Shown piece after piece: positions 50,877 to 63,644 of a stretch of 64,000 nucleotides of DNA (positions are counted from its first letter, which is position 1; each line of letters starts with the position of its first letter). The translations under genes and the position numbers were made by a program. This DNA comes from Actinomycetota bacterium (GTDB lineage Bacteria > Actinomycetota > Nitriliruptoria > Nitriliruptorales > Nitriliruptoraceae), in the NCBI GenBank assembly GCA_019347575.1, contig JAHWKY010000001.1, positions 62,001 through 126,000 on the forward strand, written 5' to 3'. Under the pieces are notes generated by a model. It did not search any database. It was not told where the DNA came from and worked only from the letters and a program-made list of their open reading frames with translations.

Positions 50877-51434
50877 ATGAACGCGTTCGCGACGACGCTC
50901 TTCCTCGCCGTCGAGGGTGGCGCTGAGGAGCGCAGCGGTCTCGACGTCATCCTGCCCGCGCCCGCCGAGCTGGTCTGGGGCGCCATCGCGTTCGGGATCC
51001 TGTTCTGGCTCCTGTCGCAGGTCGCGTTCCCCAAGCTCAACGATGTTCTCGAGGAGCGGCGGTCGGCGATCCAGGGACAACTCGAGGAGTCGGAGTCACG
51101 GCTGCGTGAGGCCGACGACATCAAGTCGCGGTACGAGGCCCAGCTGCAGGACGCCAAGTCTCAGTCCAACCGCATCATCGAGGAGGCGAAGTCGACGGCG
51201 GAGTCGCTCCGGCGCGACATCGTCGCGAAGGCCGAGTCCGAGGCTCAGGCCATCGTCCAGCGGGCGCAGTCGGAGATCTCGGCCGAGCGTGACCGGGCGC
51301 TGCAGGAGCTGCGCGCCGAGGTGGCGAGCATGTCGGTGGATCTAGCTGGCCGCATCGTCGAGAAGGAGCTGGACAAGAAGAGCCACCAGCAGCTGGTGGA
51401 CTCCTACATCCAGAACATCTCGGGCAAGAACTGA
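50877..51434 (+). CDS. atpF: ATP synthase subunit b
   Basis: This 185-residue protein has one membrane helix (ELVWGAIAFGILFWLLSQVAF) followed by a long charged coiled coil (LNDVLEERRSAIQGQLEESE onward) that forms the peripheral stalk. It is a single b subunit. Unlike mycobacteria there is no second b fused to delta; atpH is a separate normal gene 24 bases on. The ATG follows an AGAAGGAG box. Confidence 0.95.
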   Translation: MNAFATTLFLAVEGGAEERSGLDVILPAPAELVWGAIAFGILFWLLSQVAFPKLNDVLEERRSAIQGQLEESESRLREADDIKSRYEAQLQDAKSQSNRIIEEAKSTAESLRRDIVAKAESEAQAIVQRAQSEISAERDRALQELRAEVASMSVDLAGRIVEKELDKKSHQQLVDSYIQNISGKN

Positions 51435-51457
51435 CCGACCGGAACAGGGACCGATAG

Positions 51458-51991
51458 ATGGCAGACCAGCGCAACCGGGCGTACGCGGCGGCAGTCGTCG
51501 CGGTGGCCGAGGCCGAGAAGGCCCTGGACACCGTCGAGGACGAGCTGCTCGAGCTCGCCCGCGCGCTCGACGACAACCGTGAGCTGCGCGAGAAGCTGAC
51601 CGACATCCACCTGCCGGTCGGGCGTCGGCTGGAGCTCGTGGAGTCCGACCTGCTGAAGGCGGCCCACCCCGCCACGCGCAGTGCCCTGTCGCTGCTCATC
51701 GGGGCGGGGCGCGTCGGTCACCTCGGCGAGATCGCCAGGGCGGTGGCCCAGCAAGCCGCCGCAGCACGCGAGCAGGAGCTCGCCGAGGTCCACGTGGCCG
51801 TGCCGTTGACCCAGAAGCAACAGGACGCACTACGCAAGGCGCTGGAGCAGGCCACGGGCAAGAAGCTCGAACTCAAGGTGTTCGTGGATCCGGATGTGAT
51901 CGGCGGCGTCCGCGCTCGCGTCGGTGACACGGTGATCGACGGCTCCGTGGCGAAGCGTCTCTCCGACATCCGTGCCCGACTGGGCAGCTAA
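51458..51991 (+). CDS. atpH: ATP synthase subunit delta
   Basis: This 177-residue OSCP/delta subunit has an N-terminal helical bundle ([20 protein letters not shown]) and the conserved C-terminal [28 protein letters not shown] landmark (given in parts: [13 protein letters not shown] and DGSVAKRL). It links the b stalk to the top of F1. Length is normal. The atpA ATG follows its TAA stop by 13 bases. Confidence 0.95.
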   Translation: MADQRNRAYAAAVVAVAEAEKALDTVEDELLELARALDDNRELREKLTDIHLPVGRRLELVESDLLKAAHPATRSALSLLIGAGRVGHLGEIARAVAQQAAAAREQELAEVHVAVPLTQKQQDALRKALEQATGKKLELKVFVDPDVIGGVRARVGDTVIDGSVAKRLSDIRARLGS

Positions 51992-52004
51992 CGAGGAACC
52001 AACG

Positions 52005-53705
<1,701 letters not shown>

Positions 53706-53722
53706 CCCGAGGAGGCTGAACC

Positions 53723-54610
53723 GTGCCCGGAAGCGCGCAGATCCGCATCCTGCGGCGACGCATCCGTTCTGTGAAGAACACGCAGAAGATCACGCGTGCC
53801 ATGGAGCTGATCGCCGCGTCGCGGATCGTCAAAGCGCAGCAGCGGGTGAGAGCGGCCGCTCCCTACGCCGAGATGGTGCACGACGTCATCAAGGGGCTCG
53901 CGGTTAGCAACGAGGTCAAGGACCACCCGATGGTCCGCGAGCACGAGGAGGTACGCAACGTCGGCCTGGTGGTCGTGACCTCCGACCGCGGCCTTGCGGG
54001 CGCCTACAACACCAACATCCTGCGCCGTGCCGAGAACATCATGCGGCGCGAGGAGGAACGCGGCCGCAACGTCAAGCTCTACCTGATCGGCCGCAAGGGC
54101 ATCACCTACTTCCAGTTCCGCGGATACCGGCCGGAACGCACCTGGACCGGCATCACCGATCAGCCGGGCTACGCGGACGCCCAACCGATCGCCGAGGAGC
54201 TCATGCACGGGTACGCGTCGGAGAAGCTCGATCGCGTCTACTACGCGTACACCGACTTCAAAACCGCGTTCCTGCAGGAACCGACCCACTTGGAGCTGTT
54301 GCCGGTGCGCCCCGAGGAGTTCGAAGGTGGGACCGAGATCCCGCCGGAGTTCATGTTCGAGCCCGGCCCCGACAGCATCCTCGAGTTCCTCGTGCCGCGG
54401 TACGTCGAGGCGATCGTGTTCAACGGTCTGCTCGAGTCGTCCGCGTCCGAGCACGCATCACGACAGCGCGCCATGCACTCGGCGACCGAGAACGCCGACG
54501 ACGTCATCGAGTCGCTGTCGCGCGTGATGAACCAGGCACGTCAGGACCAGATCACCACCGAGATCGCCGAGATCGTCGGCGGCGCCGAGGCCCTCGGCCA
54601 ACGCTCGTAG
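53723..54610 (+). CDS. atpG: ATP synthase subunit gamma
   Basis: This 295-residue central rotor subunit opens with RILRRRIRSVKNTQKITRAMELI, a segment shown here only by its landmarks RRIRSVKNT and ITRAMELI, and closes with the matching C-terminal helix AMHSATENADDVIESL. GLVVVTSDRGLAGAYN is the conserved Rossmann-like strand. The start is GTG at 53723 with GAGG upstream. After its stop, two copies of a hairpin repeat separate it from atpD. Confidence 0.95.
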   Translation: MPGSAQIRILRRRIRSVKNTQKITRAMELIAASRIVKAQQRVRAAAPYAEMVHDVIKGLAVSNEVKDHPMVREHEEVRNVGLVVVTSDRGLAGAYNTNILRRAENIMRREEERGRNVKLYLIGRKGITYFQFRGYRPERTWTGITDQPGYADAQPIAEELMHGYASEKLDRVYYAYTDFKTAFLQEPTHLELLPVRPEEFEGGTEIPPEFMFEPGPDSILEFLVPRYVEAIVFNGLLESSASEHASRQRAMHSATENADDVIESLSRVMNQARQDQITTEIAEIVGGAEALGQRS

Positions 54611-54622
54611 TCACAGAGAGAA

Positions 54623-56126
<1,504 letters not shown>

Positions 56127-56127
<1 letters not shown>

Positions 56128-56519
56128 TGGCGACGTTCCACGTCGAGGTGGTCTCCGCGGAACGTTCCCTGTGGTCGGGTGAGGCGTCCGAGGTCTACGC
56201 GCGCTCGCTCGACGGCGAGATCGGGATCCTTCCGGGGCACCAGCCGGCGCTGCTCGCGCTCGACATCGCGCCGGTGAAGATCAAGCAGGAGGACGGCACC
56301 GTGACCCGCGTCGCCGTCCATCGGGGGTTCCTCTACTTCCGTCCCGACACGGGCCTCATCGTGCTCGCGGACATGGCCGATCTGTCCACGGATGTGGACC
56401 TGACGGCCGAGGAGGCGCGCGTGCGCGAGCTGGAGCAGCGCCTGGGACGGGAGGACGATCGGGAGTCGCGCGACGAGCTCCGGCGTGCGGAGACCAGGGT
56501 CTCGGTCGCTCGCGAGTGA
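56127..56519 (+). CDS. atpC: ATP synthase subunit epsilon
   Basis: This 130-residue subunit has an N-terminal beta sandwich ([36 protein letters not shown]) and a short C-terminal helical hairpin starting at [16 protein letters not shown]. It sits on gamma and can inhibit hydrolysis. It starts in an overlap with atpD and ends the atp string. The murA -10 box lies 70 bases after its stop. Confidence 0.93.
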
Positions 56520-56588
56520 GGTGACCCGTGACCGACCGGTCGGAGCCGTCAGCCGCTCAGGTGTGATGGCCGCACGTGACCGCGGTCG

Positions 56589-56594
56589 TACACT
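56589..56594 (+). promoter_or_regulatory. -10 box giving a probable leaderless murA message
   Basis: TACACT ends seven bases before the murA ATG; no purine-rich ribosome site lies between. This spacing places the transcription start at or next to the ATG. Confidence 0.5.
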
Positions 56595-56601
56595 CGCGCG
56601 G

Positions 56602-57897
56602 ATGTCAGCACCTGTCCACCCCGGTCTCGAGCACGACGATGTGTTCGTCGTGCGTGGTGGTGCGAGCCTGCGTGGCGACGTGACCGTCCAAGGCGCGAAG
56701 AACTCGGCGCTCAAGCTGCTCGCCGCCGCGCTCCTCGCCGAGGGTCGGACGATCATCACGAACGTCCCCGGCATCGCCGACATCCCGGTCATGTGCGAGG
56801 TCATCCGGGGCGTAGGTGCCAACGTGGATACCACCGCCGAGGGTCGGATCGTCATCGACGTCCCTGCCGAGGTGCACCACGAGCCGCCCAGCGAGGCGGT
56901 CACGAGCATCCGCGCATCGATCTCGTGCCTCGGACCGCTGGTCGCCCGCGCCGGCCGCGCGCGCATCGCCATGCCCGGCGGTGACCGCATCGGGGCGCGG
57001 AGCATCGACATCCACCTGCGCGGGCTCGCCGAGATGGGCGCGACGATCGACGAGGCGCCCGATCATATCGACGTGCGCGCCTCGCAGCTCCGGGGAGCCG
57101 ACTTCACCCTCGACTTCCCCAGCGTCGGTGCGACCGAGAACCTCGTCATGGCCGCTGTGCTCGCCGATGGGACCACCCACCTCGACAACGTCGCACGGGA
57201 GCCCGAGATCCAGGACCTGTGCCACATGCTCGTCGCCATGGGTGCCCGGATCGCGGACATCGGGACGGCGACGCTGACCATCGAGGGCGTCGAGCAGCTC
57301 AGCCCCGTCACGCACGCCACGTGCCCGGACCGGATCGAGACCGGGACCTTCGCGATGATGGCGGCGGTGACCGGCGGCGTCGTGACGCTCCACCGCGTCG
57401 CCGCCGACGACCTCCACCTGCCGCTGATGAAGCTCGAGGCGGCGGGCATCCACCTCGAGCGGGGCGATGGCACGCTGACCGTCAAGGCCGACGACGTCCG
57501 GCCCACCGATTTCGTGACCCTGCCGTACCCGGGGTTCCCCACCGATCTGCAGGCGATGATGATGGTGCTGCTCTCGCAGGCACACGGCACCAGCATGTGC
57601 ACCGAGAACGTCTTCGAGTCACGCTTCGCCTTCGTCGACGAGCTGCGCAAGTTCGGAGCCGATGTCGAGATCGACGGCCACCACGCCATCATCCGGGGAC
57701 CCAGACCGCTCCGGGGCACCACCGTGCGTGCGCTCGACGTGCGTGCCGGAGCGGCCTCGGTCATGGCGGGGCTCGTCGCCGACGGGGAGACCACGGTCGT
57801 CGACGTGTTCCACATCGACCGCGGCTACACCGCCTTCGTCGACAAGCTCCGTGCTCTGGGTGCCGACATCGAACGACGCTCGGCTGACGGTGCGTGA
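56602..57897 (+). CDS. murA: UDP-N-acetylglucosamine 1-carboxyvinyltransferase, Cys-to-Asp form
   Basis: This 431-residue enzyme takes the first committed step of peptidoglycan synthesis, adding enolpyruvate to UDP-GlcNAc. It has [16 protein letters not shown] at the start and [21 protein letters not shown] at the active-site loop (shown by [10 protein letters not shown]). The residue that is Cys in E. coli (Cys115, target of fosfomycin) is Asp128 here, as in M. tuberculosis. The ATG at 56602 is leaderless-like. The order atp-murA-spoIID also occurs in Bacillus. The next gene overlaps its end by eight bases. Confidence 0.95.
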   Translation: MSAPVHPGLEHDDVFVVRGGASLRGDVTVQGAKNSALKLLAAALLAEGRTIITNVPGIADIPVMCEVIRGVGANVDTTAEGRIVIDVPAEVHHEPPSEAVTSIRASISCLGPLVARAGRARIAMPGGDRIGARSIDIHLRGLAEMGATIDEAPDHIDVRASQLRGADFTLDFPSVGATENLVMAAVLADGTTHLDNVAREPEIQDLCHMLVAMGARIADIGTATLTIEGVEQLSPVTHATCPDRIETGTFAMMAAVTGGVVTLHRVAADDLHLPLMKLEAAGIHLERGDGTLTVKADDVRPTDFVTLPYPGFPTDLQAMMMVLLSQAHGTSMCTENVFESRFAFVDELRKFGADVEIDGHHAIIRGPRPLRGTTVRALDVRAGAASVMAGLVADGETTVVDVFHIDRGYTAFVDKLRALGADIERRSADGA

Positions 57898-59623
57898 TCG
57901 GCGCCGCGGCCTGATCCTGCTCGTCGCGCTGGTCGCGGCCACCGGGATGCTGCCAGGCACGGCGTCGGCGCAGGAGGCACTCGGGGCGTACGGCGTGCCG
58001 CTGAGATTCGAGGCGGCTGCGGGCGTGACCTTCGAGGTCGAGGACGTCGGACGGTACGTCGACACGCTCGTCGCCCGACTCGCACCGGACGGAGAGCTGG
58101 TGCTCATCAACGACGTCACCATCGACGAGTACGTCATGGGCATCGCCGAGATGCCGGCACGCTGGCCCGTCGAGGCGTTGAAGGCGCAGGCGGTGGCGGC
58201 CCGGACCTACGCCTGGTACCAGATGCACCTCGGCACGTTCGCCGCTCGTGGCTACGACATCTGCCCCTCGACGGCGTGCCAGGTGTTCGCGGGGCGCGAG
58301 GTGGTCGAGACACCGGTCATCGGTGATCGCTGGCGGCAGGCGGTAGAGGCCACCACCGGCGAGGTCATCCTGCACGAGAGAGAGCCGATCCTGGCGCGGT
58401 ACTTCTCCACCTCAGGAGGTTCGACGCGGAACAACGAGCACGTCTTCCCGAGCGAAGGCCCCCGCCCCTACCTCAAGGCGGTCGAGGACCCTGCGGACGA
58501 GGTGTCGCCGTTGCACGAGTGGGAGGTCCGGTTCGACCGTGCCGACTTCGACACGCTGTTGTCGGAGGGCGAGACACTCTCGACGGCCGTCCCGGTCGCG
58601 GCGATCGAGCTCGTGCCGGCTCAGCAGACCGGACGGACCGACGTCGTGCGGGTCACGGGTCAGAGCGGTCAGGTGGCGGAGGTCAGCGCATCCGCGTTCC
58701 GGGCGTTCGTCTCGGAGCAGGCTCCGGAGGCCTTCCCGAACAAGTACCCCAGCGATCGCCCCGACGGTCGCCAGCTGCCAGCCGCGCTGCCGTCGTCGCG
58801 TGTCAGCTTCGAGCTCACCGAGGACGAGCTCATCATCTCCGGCCGCGGTTGGGGTCACGGCGTCGGCATGAGCCAGTGGGGCGCCAACGGCCTCGCCGAG
58901 CAGGGTGCGAACTACCGCGAGATCCTCCGCCACTACTACACGGGCGTCGAGGTGACCGCGTCGCCGCCGGACCTGCCGAACCGCATGCGGGTGGGGCTCG
59001 ACGCCAAGTCGTCCAGTGGCGAGTCGTTCCGGGTGAGCGCCGACGGGCCGTTCCGGGTCCTCGCCGGGGATGCGGTCATCACCGACCGCGCGCTCGGCAG
59101 TTGGGAGGTCGTGCTGCGGGACGACCGCTCCATCGGCCTGCAGGCACCCGCCGGTTACGGTGCGCCGCTCGTCGTCTCGCCCACCGAGACGACCCGAACC
59201 GAACCCACCGAGGTCGAGGTCGTGACGCTGGAGACGGTCGTCAACAAGGCCACCGAGCTGCGGCTGTCGGTGGTCGATGCCGAGGGCACGGTGGTCCTCG
59301 AGCGTGACCTCGGGATCGTCGAGGCCGGTCGTCACGAGGCGAGCTGGTCGCTCGACGACACCGACGGCCTTCCGGTCGCCGCGGGCCGCTACCAGGTGGT
59401 CTTGACGGCGACCGACGAGGAGTCCGTCACCGGGGGAGAGCCGATCGACATCGAAGTGCGGACGCTGCAGGCCAGTGCGTCCATCGCATCCCTCTTGGAT
59501 GCCCGCCCGCCCCGGCCCCCAACGTCGGGCGGTGTCCCGAACGTGGTGCTCACGGGGTTGCTCGGCCTTGCGGGCGGGGCGTTCGCCGCCGCTGTGTGGC
59601 CCCTGGGTCGCCGCCGTGACTGA
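57890..59623 (+). CDS. SpoIID/LytB-domain protein with FlgD-like Ig fold and C-terminal anchor
   Basis: This 577-residue exported protein has a signal peptide ([21 protein letters not shown]). The SpoIID domain follows, with [31 protein letters not shown] and [17 protein letters not shown]. SpoIID of Bacillus is a lytic transglycosylase acting on denuded glycan strands. A FlgD-like Ig module lies at about 455-535 ([20 protein letters not shown]), and a C-terminal helix ends with RRRD. GTG at 57890 lies inside the murA end. The order murA-spoIID is shared with Bacillus, but no sporulation role is implied here. Confidence 0.88.
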   Translation: MRDRRRGLILLVALVAATGMLPGTASAQEALGAYGVPLRFEAAAGVTFEVEDVGRYVDTLVARLAPDGELVLINDVTIDEYVMGIAEMPARWPVEALKAQAVAARTYAWYQMHLGTFAARGYDICPSTACQVFAGREVVETPVIGDRWRQAVEATTGEVILHEREPILARYFSTSGGSTRNNEHVFPSEGPRPYLKAVEDPADEVSPLHEWEVRFDRADFDTLLSEGETLSTAVPVAAIELVPAQQTGRTDVVRVTGQSGQVAEVSASAFRAFVSEQAPEAFPNKYPSDRPDGRQLPAALPSSRVSFELTEDELIISGRGWGHGVGMSQWGANGLAEQGANYREILRHYYTGVEVTASPPDLPNRMRVGLDAKSSSGESFRVSADGPFRVLAGDAVITDRALGSWEVVLRDDRSIGLQAPAGYGAPLVVSPTETTRTEPTEVEVVTLETVVNKATELRLSVVDAEGTVVLERDLGIVEAGRHEASWSLDDTDGLPVAAGRYQVVLTATDEESVTGGEPIDIEVRTLQASASIASLLDARPPRPPTSGGVPNVVLTGLLGLAGGAFAAAVWPLGRRRD

Positions 59624-60422
59624 GCTACCCACCGATCCGCCCTGGCCACCGCGGTCGGACGGCTGGCGCCACGACGCGCCGGATCCGCCCGAGGCGTTCC
59701 CCGTCCCCTGGGGCCCAGGCGACGCGGTGGCGATGGTGGCGTGGGTCCTGATCGCCCAGATCATCGTGGGCATCGTCGTCGGCGGGGCGGGCGTGGACTT
59801 CGAGAGCACGCTGGGCTTCCTCGGTACCGCGATCGCCGTCCAGCTCATGACGCTGGGTGGCGTGTACCTGTGGTTGCGCCGACGCGAGGCGTGGTCCTGG
59901 CGGCTCCTCGGTCCGGTCCGCCCGGAGCGCCGGTTCATCTGGACGGGTACCGGCGTCGGGGTCACCGGCGTCGTGCTCGTCGTGTTCACCTTGACACTGC
60001 TGGGGCAGCTGCTGGGTCCGCTCGAGGTGCCGACCCAGGAGGCGCTCGAACAGGCGTCCCAGGGGGGTCTCGCGACGGTGCTCGGGGTCATCGTCGCCGT
60101 TTTCATCGCTCCCGTCCTAGAGGAGCTGGTGTTCCGCGGCATCCTCTTCCAGACCCTGCGCCACCGCATCGGCGTGTGGCCCGGGATGGTCATCTCGGCG
60201 CTGGTTTTCGGGTTCATCCACCTCGAGTTCATCGTCAGCTCGACCGGCGAGTACCGCCCCGCCGGCTTCCTGCCGATCGCGGCCCTGACCGTGCTGGGGG
60301 TGTGGTTCGCCGGGGCGTTCCACCGCACCGGCTCGCTCGTCGTGCCGATCGTGGGCCACGCGTCCTTCAACGGGGCGGTCATCGCCCTCACCTTCGTCCC
60401 CGTCGAAGCCCTCACCGGCTGA
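59616..60422 (+). CDS. CPBP family intramembrane metalloprotease
   Basis: This 268-residue membrane protein has an N-terminal Pro-rich leader of about 35 residues and seven or so helices. The three CPBP motifs are complete: APVLEELVFRGILFQ (EExxxR), VFGFIHLEF, and PIVGHASFNG. It could process prenylated or membrane proteins; the substrate is unknown. GTG at 59616 overlaps the SpoIID-like stop by eight bases, so translation is coupled. Confidence 0.85.
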   Translation: MTELPTDPPWPPRSDGWRHDAPDPPEAFPVPWGPGDAVAMVAWVLIAQIIVGIVVGGAGVDFESTLGFLGTAIAVQLMTLGGVYLWLRRREAWSWRLLGPVRPERRFIWTGTGVGVTGVVLVVFTLTLLGQLLGPLEVPTQEALEQASQGGLATVLGVIVAVFIAPVLEELVFRGILFQTLRHRIGVWPGMVISALVFGFIHLEFIVSSTGEYRPAGFLPIAALTVLGVWFAGAFHRTGSLVVPIVGHASFNGAVIALTFVPVEALTG

Positions 60423-60443
60423 CCCCGAGCACCACATGGGTTG

Positions 60444-60537
60444 GTGACATCACTTCGTTGGCCCGAGCGGACGACGTGACATCACGATCGGTCCCGTCCC
60501 GGCGCGTTCGTTGGTGCATCGCCGTCCGCTCTAGGCT
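60444..60537 (+). promoter_or_regulatory. Paired GTGACATCAC sites and -10 box before the hydroxyacyl-CoA dehydrogenase gene
   Basis: GTGACATCAC occurs at 60444-60453 and 60476-60485, 32 bases apart, about three helical turns. Each is an inverted repeat, GTGA-CA-TCAC. A TAGGCT -10 box lies at 60532-60537 and the coding start at 60565. The arrangement fits a repressor or activator operator; the protein is not identified. Confidence 0.5.
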
Positions 60538-60564
60538 CGTGGCTCCTTCGAGACAGGGAAGGCG

Positions 60565-62391
60565 ATGCCTGTGGCGGACATCGACACGCTCTCCGAGACC
60601 GAGACGATCCCCGAGGCTCCCCCCGATCGCATCACGAAGGTCGGCGTCGTCGGGTGCGGCACCATGGGATCAGGGATCTGCGAGATCGTCGCCCGCAACG
60701 GTCACGACGTCGTGTTCGTCGAGGTCGACGACGGCGCGGTCGAACGAGGCAGGGCCCGCATCGTCGGCTCGCTCGACCGCCACGTGAACCGTGGGAAGCT
60801 CGAGGAGGCGGAGAAGGAGCGGATCCTCGCGCGCATCACGGGTTCGACCGACTACGCCGCCCTGTCCGATCGCGATCTGATCGTGGAGGCGGTGCCGGAG
60901 GAGCTCGCCCTCAAGCAGAAAGTGTTCGAGCAGATCGACACGCACGCCCCGGACGACGCCATCATCGCGACCAACACCAGCTCGCTGCCGGTCATCGACA
61001 TCGCCGTGCACGCGCGCCGTCCCAACCGGGTGCTGGGCTTCCACTTCTTCAATCCCGCCCCGGTCATGGAGCTCATCGAACTCGTCCGCACGGTCGTCAC
61101 CGACGACGAGGTCGTCGCCAAGGCGCGGCAGTTCGCCGACACGATCGGCAAGACCCCCGTCGCCGTCGGCGATCGCGCGGGGTTCATCGCCAACCAGCTG
61201 CTGTTCCCCTACATAAACCAGGCGATCGGCATGGTGGAGTCGGGCTACGCGACCAAGGAGGACGTGGACGCAGCCATGCGCTTCGGGACCGGTCACCCCA
61301 TGGGTCCGATCGCGCTCGCGGACCTGGTCGGTCTCGACACCATGCTCGGCATCATGAACGCGATCCACCGTCAGTTCGGTGAGACCCGCTTCGCCCCGAG
61401 TCCGATCATCAGCCAGTTCGTGGCCGCGGGGTTCCGCGGACGCAAGTCGGGGCGCGGCTTCTACACCTACGACGAGCCCGGGTCCGGCAAGGTCGTCGAC
61501 GACGAGTCGGCACGGCCGACACCCAGCGCCGATCCGATCTCGGGGTGGACCACCGTCGGCGTCGTGGGCACCGGGACCATGGCGAAGGGCATCACCGAGG
61601 TCTGTGCCAAGGCCGGCTACGACATCATCGTGCGGGGGCGCTCCAAGGAGAAGGCCGAGCGGGTCGCAGCTGCGGTCGCGAAGTCGATGCAGCGCATGGT
61701 GGAGAAGGGGCGGCTGTCCGAGGAGGACATGGTCGAGGCCCTGTCCCACATCCGCGCGACCGACAGCTTCGAGGACCTCGCGGACGCCGACATCGTCATC
61801 GAAGCCGTCGCTGAGGAACTGGATATCAAGCGTGACCTGTTCGCTCAGATCACCGATGTCGTCTCCGATGACACCGTGCTGGCGTCGACGACCTCGAGCC
61901 TGCCCGTCATCGAGTGCGCGATGGCGACCGACCAGCCCGACCGCGTGATCGGTCTGCACTTCTTCAACCCCGCGGCCGTGATGAAGTTGGTCGAGATCGT
62001 CCCGACGGTTCGCACTGATCCCGAGGTCGTCGAGGCCTGCCGCGCCTTCGTCGACCACGTCGGCAAGGTCGGCGTGCTCTGCGGTGACCGGGCCGGGTTC
62101 ATCGTGAACGCACTGCTGTTCCCCTACCTCAACGACGCGGTCAAGATGCTCAGCAGCCACTACGCCACCGCAGAGCAGATCGACACCGCGATGAAGCTCG
62201 GCTGTGCGCACCCCATGGGGCCCTTCGAGCTCATGGACATCGTCGGTCTCGACGTGACGCTCGCCATCATCGAGCGTCTCCACGAGGAGTTCCGGGAGCC
62301 CTCCTTCACCGCCGCCCCGTTGCTGCGGTACATGGTGGAGTCGGGGTTCCTCGGGCGGAAGGCCGGCCGCGGTTTCTACGTGTACACGTGA
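60565..62391 (+). CDS. Double 3-hydroxyacyl-CoA dehydrogenase (two full enzyme copies in one chain)
   Basis: This 608-residue protein consists of two complete 3-hydroxybutyryl/acyl-CoA dehydrogenases in tandem. Copy 1 (about 20-305) has VGVVGCGTMGSGI, ATNTSSLPVIDIA, GFHFFNPAPVMELIE and HPMGPIALADLVGLD. Copy 2 (about 325-608) has VGVVGTGTMAKGI, ASTTSSLPVIECA, GLHFFNPAAVMKLVE and HPMGPFELMDIVGLD. The catalytic His of HFFNP and the N of NTSS are kept in copy 1; copy 2 has TTSS. There is no hydratase domain. It acts in beta-oxidation or in acetoacetyl-CoA metabolism. A Pro-rich link of about 20 residues joins the copies. Confidence 0.92.
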   Translation: MPVADIDTLSETETIPEAPPDRITKVGVVGCGTMGSGICEIVARNGHDVVFVEVDDGAVERGRARIVGSLDRHVNRGKLEEAEKERILARITGSTDYAALSDRDLIVEAVPEELALKQKVFEQIDTHAPDDAIIATNTSSLPVIDIAVHARRPNRVLGFHFFNPAPVMELIELVRTVVTDDEVVAKARQFADTIGKTPVAVGDRAGFIANQLLFPYINQAIGMVESGYATKEDVDAAMRFGTGHPMGPIALADLVGLDTMLGIMNAIHRQFGETRFAPSPIISQFVAAGFRGRKSGRGFYTYDEPGSGKVVDDESARPTPSADPISGWTTVGVVGTGTMAKGITEVCAKAGYDIIVRGRSKEKAERVAAAVAKSMQRMVEKGRLSEEDMVEALSHIRATDSFEDLADADIVIEAVAEELDIKRDLFAQITDVVSDDTVLASTTSSLPVIECAMATDQPDRVIGLHFFNPAAVMKLVEIVPTVRTDPEVVEACRAFVDHVGKVGVLCGDRAGFIVNALLFPYLNDAVKMLSSHYATAEQIDTAMKLGCAHPMGPFELMDIVGLDVTLAIIERLHEEFREPSFTAAPLLRYMVESGFLGRKAGRGFYVYT

Positions 62392-62702
62392 CCAACAACC
62401 TCCGCGAGCTCGCCAGGCTGCTGCCGGACATCGCCCGCCTGCTCGTACGGCTGATGCGCGACCCTCGTGTGCCGTGGCACGGCAAGGCGGTGGCTGCGGG
62501 CGCCGCGGCCTACGCCCTCAGTCCCATCGACGTCGTGCCCGACTTCCTGCCGGTCGTGGGCAGCCTCGACGACGTCTACCTCGTCATGCGGGCTCTCCGC
62601 TACCTCGTCCACACGGCCGGCTACGACGTCGTGCGCGATGCGTGGCCGGGGACCGATGACGGGTTCCTGGCGCTCATGGTCCTGTCCGGCATGAAGGACT
62701 GA
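62388..62702 (+). CDS. YkvA/DUF1232 family small membrane protein
   Basis: This 104-residue protein has the DUF1232 core: VPWHGKAVAAGAAAYALSPIDVVPDFLPVVG (landmarks AAYALSPIDVVPDFLP), then a DDVYLVMRALRYLV helix. It is probably membrane-associated; the function is not known. The GTG start overlaps the dehydrogenase stop (GTGA), so it is co-translated with it. Confidence 0.85.
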   Translation: MTNNLRELARLLPDIARLLVRLMRDPRVPWHGKAVAAGAAAYALSPIDVVPDFLPVVGSLDDVYLVMRALRYLVHTAGYDVVRDAWPGTDDGFLALMVLSGMKD

Positions 62703-62739
62703 ACTACCCTTCCGCGTCCGCTCGAGGTTCGGGGAGCAC

Positions 62740-63612
62740 GTGAGCAAGAAGAGTCACCGACGGCAGATCGAACGAGCCCGCGCGAAGCGTGAGGCGGAGC
62801 GCATGGGCGCGCGCCGGCGACGCACCCGCGCCGTGGCTATCACGCTGGTGTTCCTGCTCGTCGGCGGCACGGTCGTGGCGCTGGTGGCCGGCGGTGGTGA
62901 TGACGTCCCCGATCCCGAGATCGTCGCCACGGACGACCCCTTCGCCACCGAGACGCCGGATGATCCGGCCGCCACCGCACCAGCCGACGATCCCGTGGCA
63001 ACCGCAACGCCGGCCGATCTCGAGGCGCTCCCGCCACCACCGGCCCGCGAGTCGCTCGAACCCTGCGACACCACGCGCCCCGAGGGTGCCGATGCCGAGA
63101 GGCCGACCTGGGACGCCCCACCCGACATGAGCATCGACCAGTCCGCCACGTACCACGCCACCATCGCGACGACCTGTGGCGACATCACGCTCGAGCTGTT
63201 CGCCGCCGACGCTCCGCTCGCGGTGAACAACCTCGTGTTCCTGGCCGAGAACGACTTCTACGACGCGGTTCCGTTCCACCGCACCATCTGGGGCTTCATG
63301 ATCCAGGGGGGTGACCCGACGGGCACGGGCACGGGCGGGCCGGGCTACAGCTTCGAGGACGAGCTAGGTACGGTGGCCAAGTACGGGTTCGCGCGCGGCA
63401 ACCTCGCGATGGCGAACTCGGGACCCAACACGAACGGATCGCAGTTCTTCATCGTCCACGACGACGCTTCGCACCTGACGACCCACACCGTGTTCGGTCG
63501 GGTCACCGAAGGCATCGAGGTCGTCGACCGCATCGCGGCCATGCCCGCCGGCCCGAACGGCGAGGTCGAGGCGCCGGTGTGGATCACCGACGTCACGATC
63601 ACCGAGAGCTGA
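62740..63612 (+). CDS. Membrane-anchored cyclophilin-type peptidyl-prolyl isomerase
   Basis: This 290-residue protein has a basic N-terminus ([20 protein letters not shown]), one membrane helix ([20 protein letters not shown]), a Thr/Pro/Asp-rich linker, and a cyclophilin domain from about residue 140. Catalytic landmarks are [36 protein letters not shown] and HTVFGRV. The enzyme domain would face the outside, helping exported proteins to fold. The active-site Arg (FHR) and Gln are present. A TACCCT -10 box lies at 62705-62710. Confidence 0.9.
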   Translation: MSKKSHRRQIERARAKREAERMGARRRRTRAVAITLVFLLVGGTVVALVAGGGDDVPDPEIVATDDPFATETPDDPAATAPADDPVATATPADLEALPPPPARESLEPCDTTRPEGADAERPTWDAPPDMSIDQSATYHATIATTCGDITLELFAADAPLAVNNLVFLAENDFYDAVPFHRTIWGFMIQGGDPTGTGTGGPGYSFEDELGTVAKYGFARGNLAMANSGPNTNGSQFFIVHDDASHLTTHTVFGRVTEGIEVVDRIAAMPAGPNGEVEAPVWITDVTITES

Positions 63613-63644
63613 GCTCCCCCGCACACCCGACGAGAGGTACGCAC

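Noticed and set aside
58412-60415. Open frame of over 660 codons opposite the SpoIID-like and CPBP genes
   Set aside because: It spans two well-supported genes and has no motif of its own; it is a composition artefact.
60670-62283. Open frame of about 540 codons opposite the double dehydrogenase
   Set aside because: Shadow frame rich in Asp, Arg and Val with no motif; the sense gene is certain.
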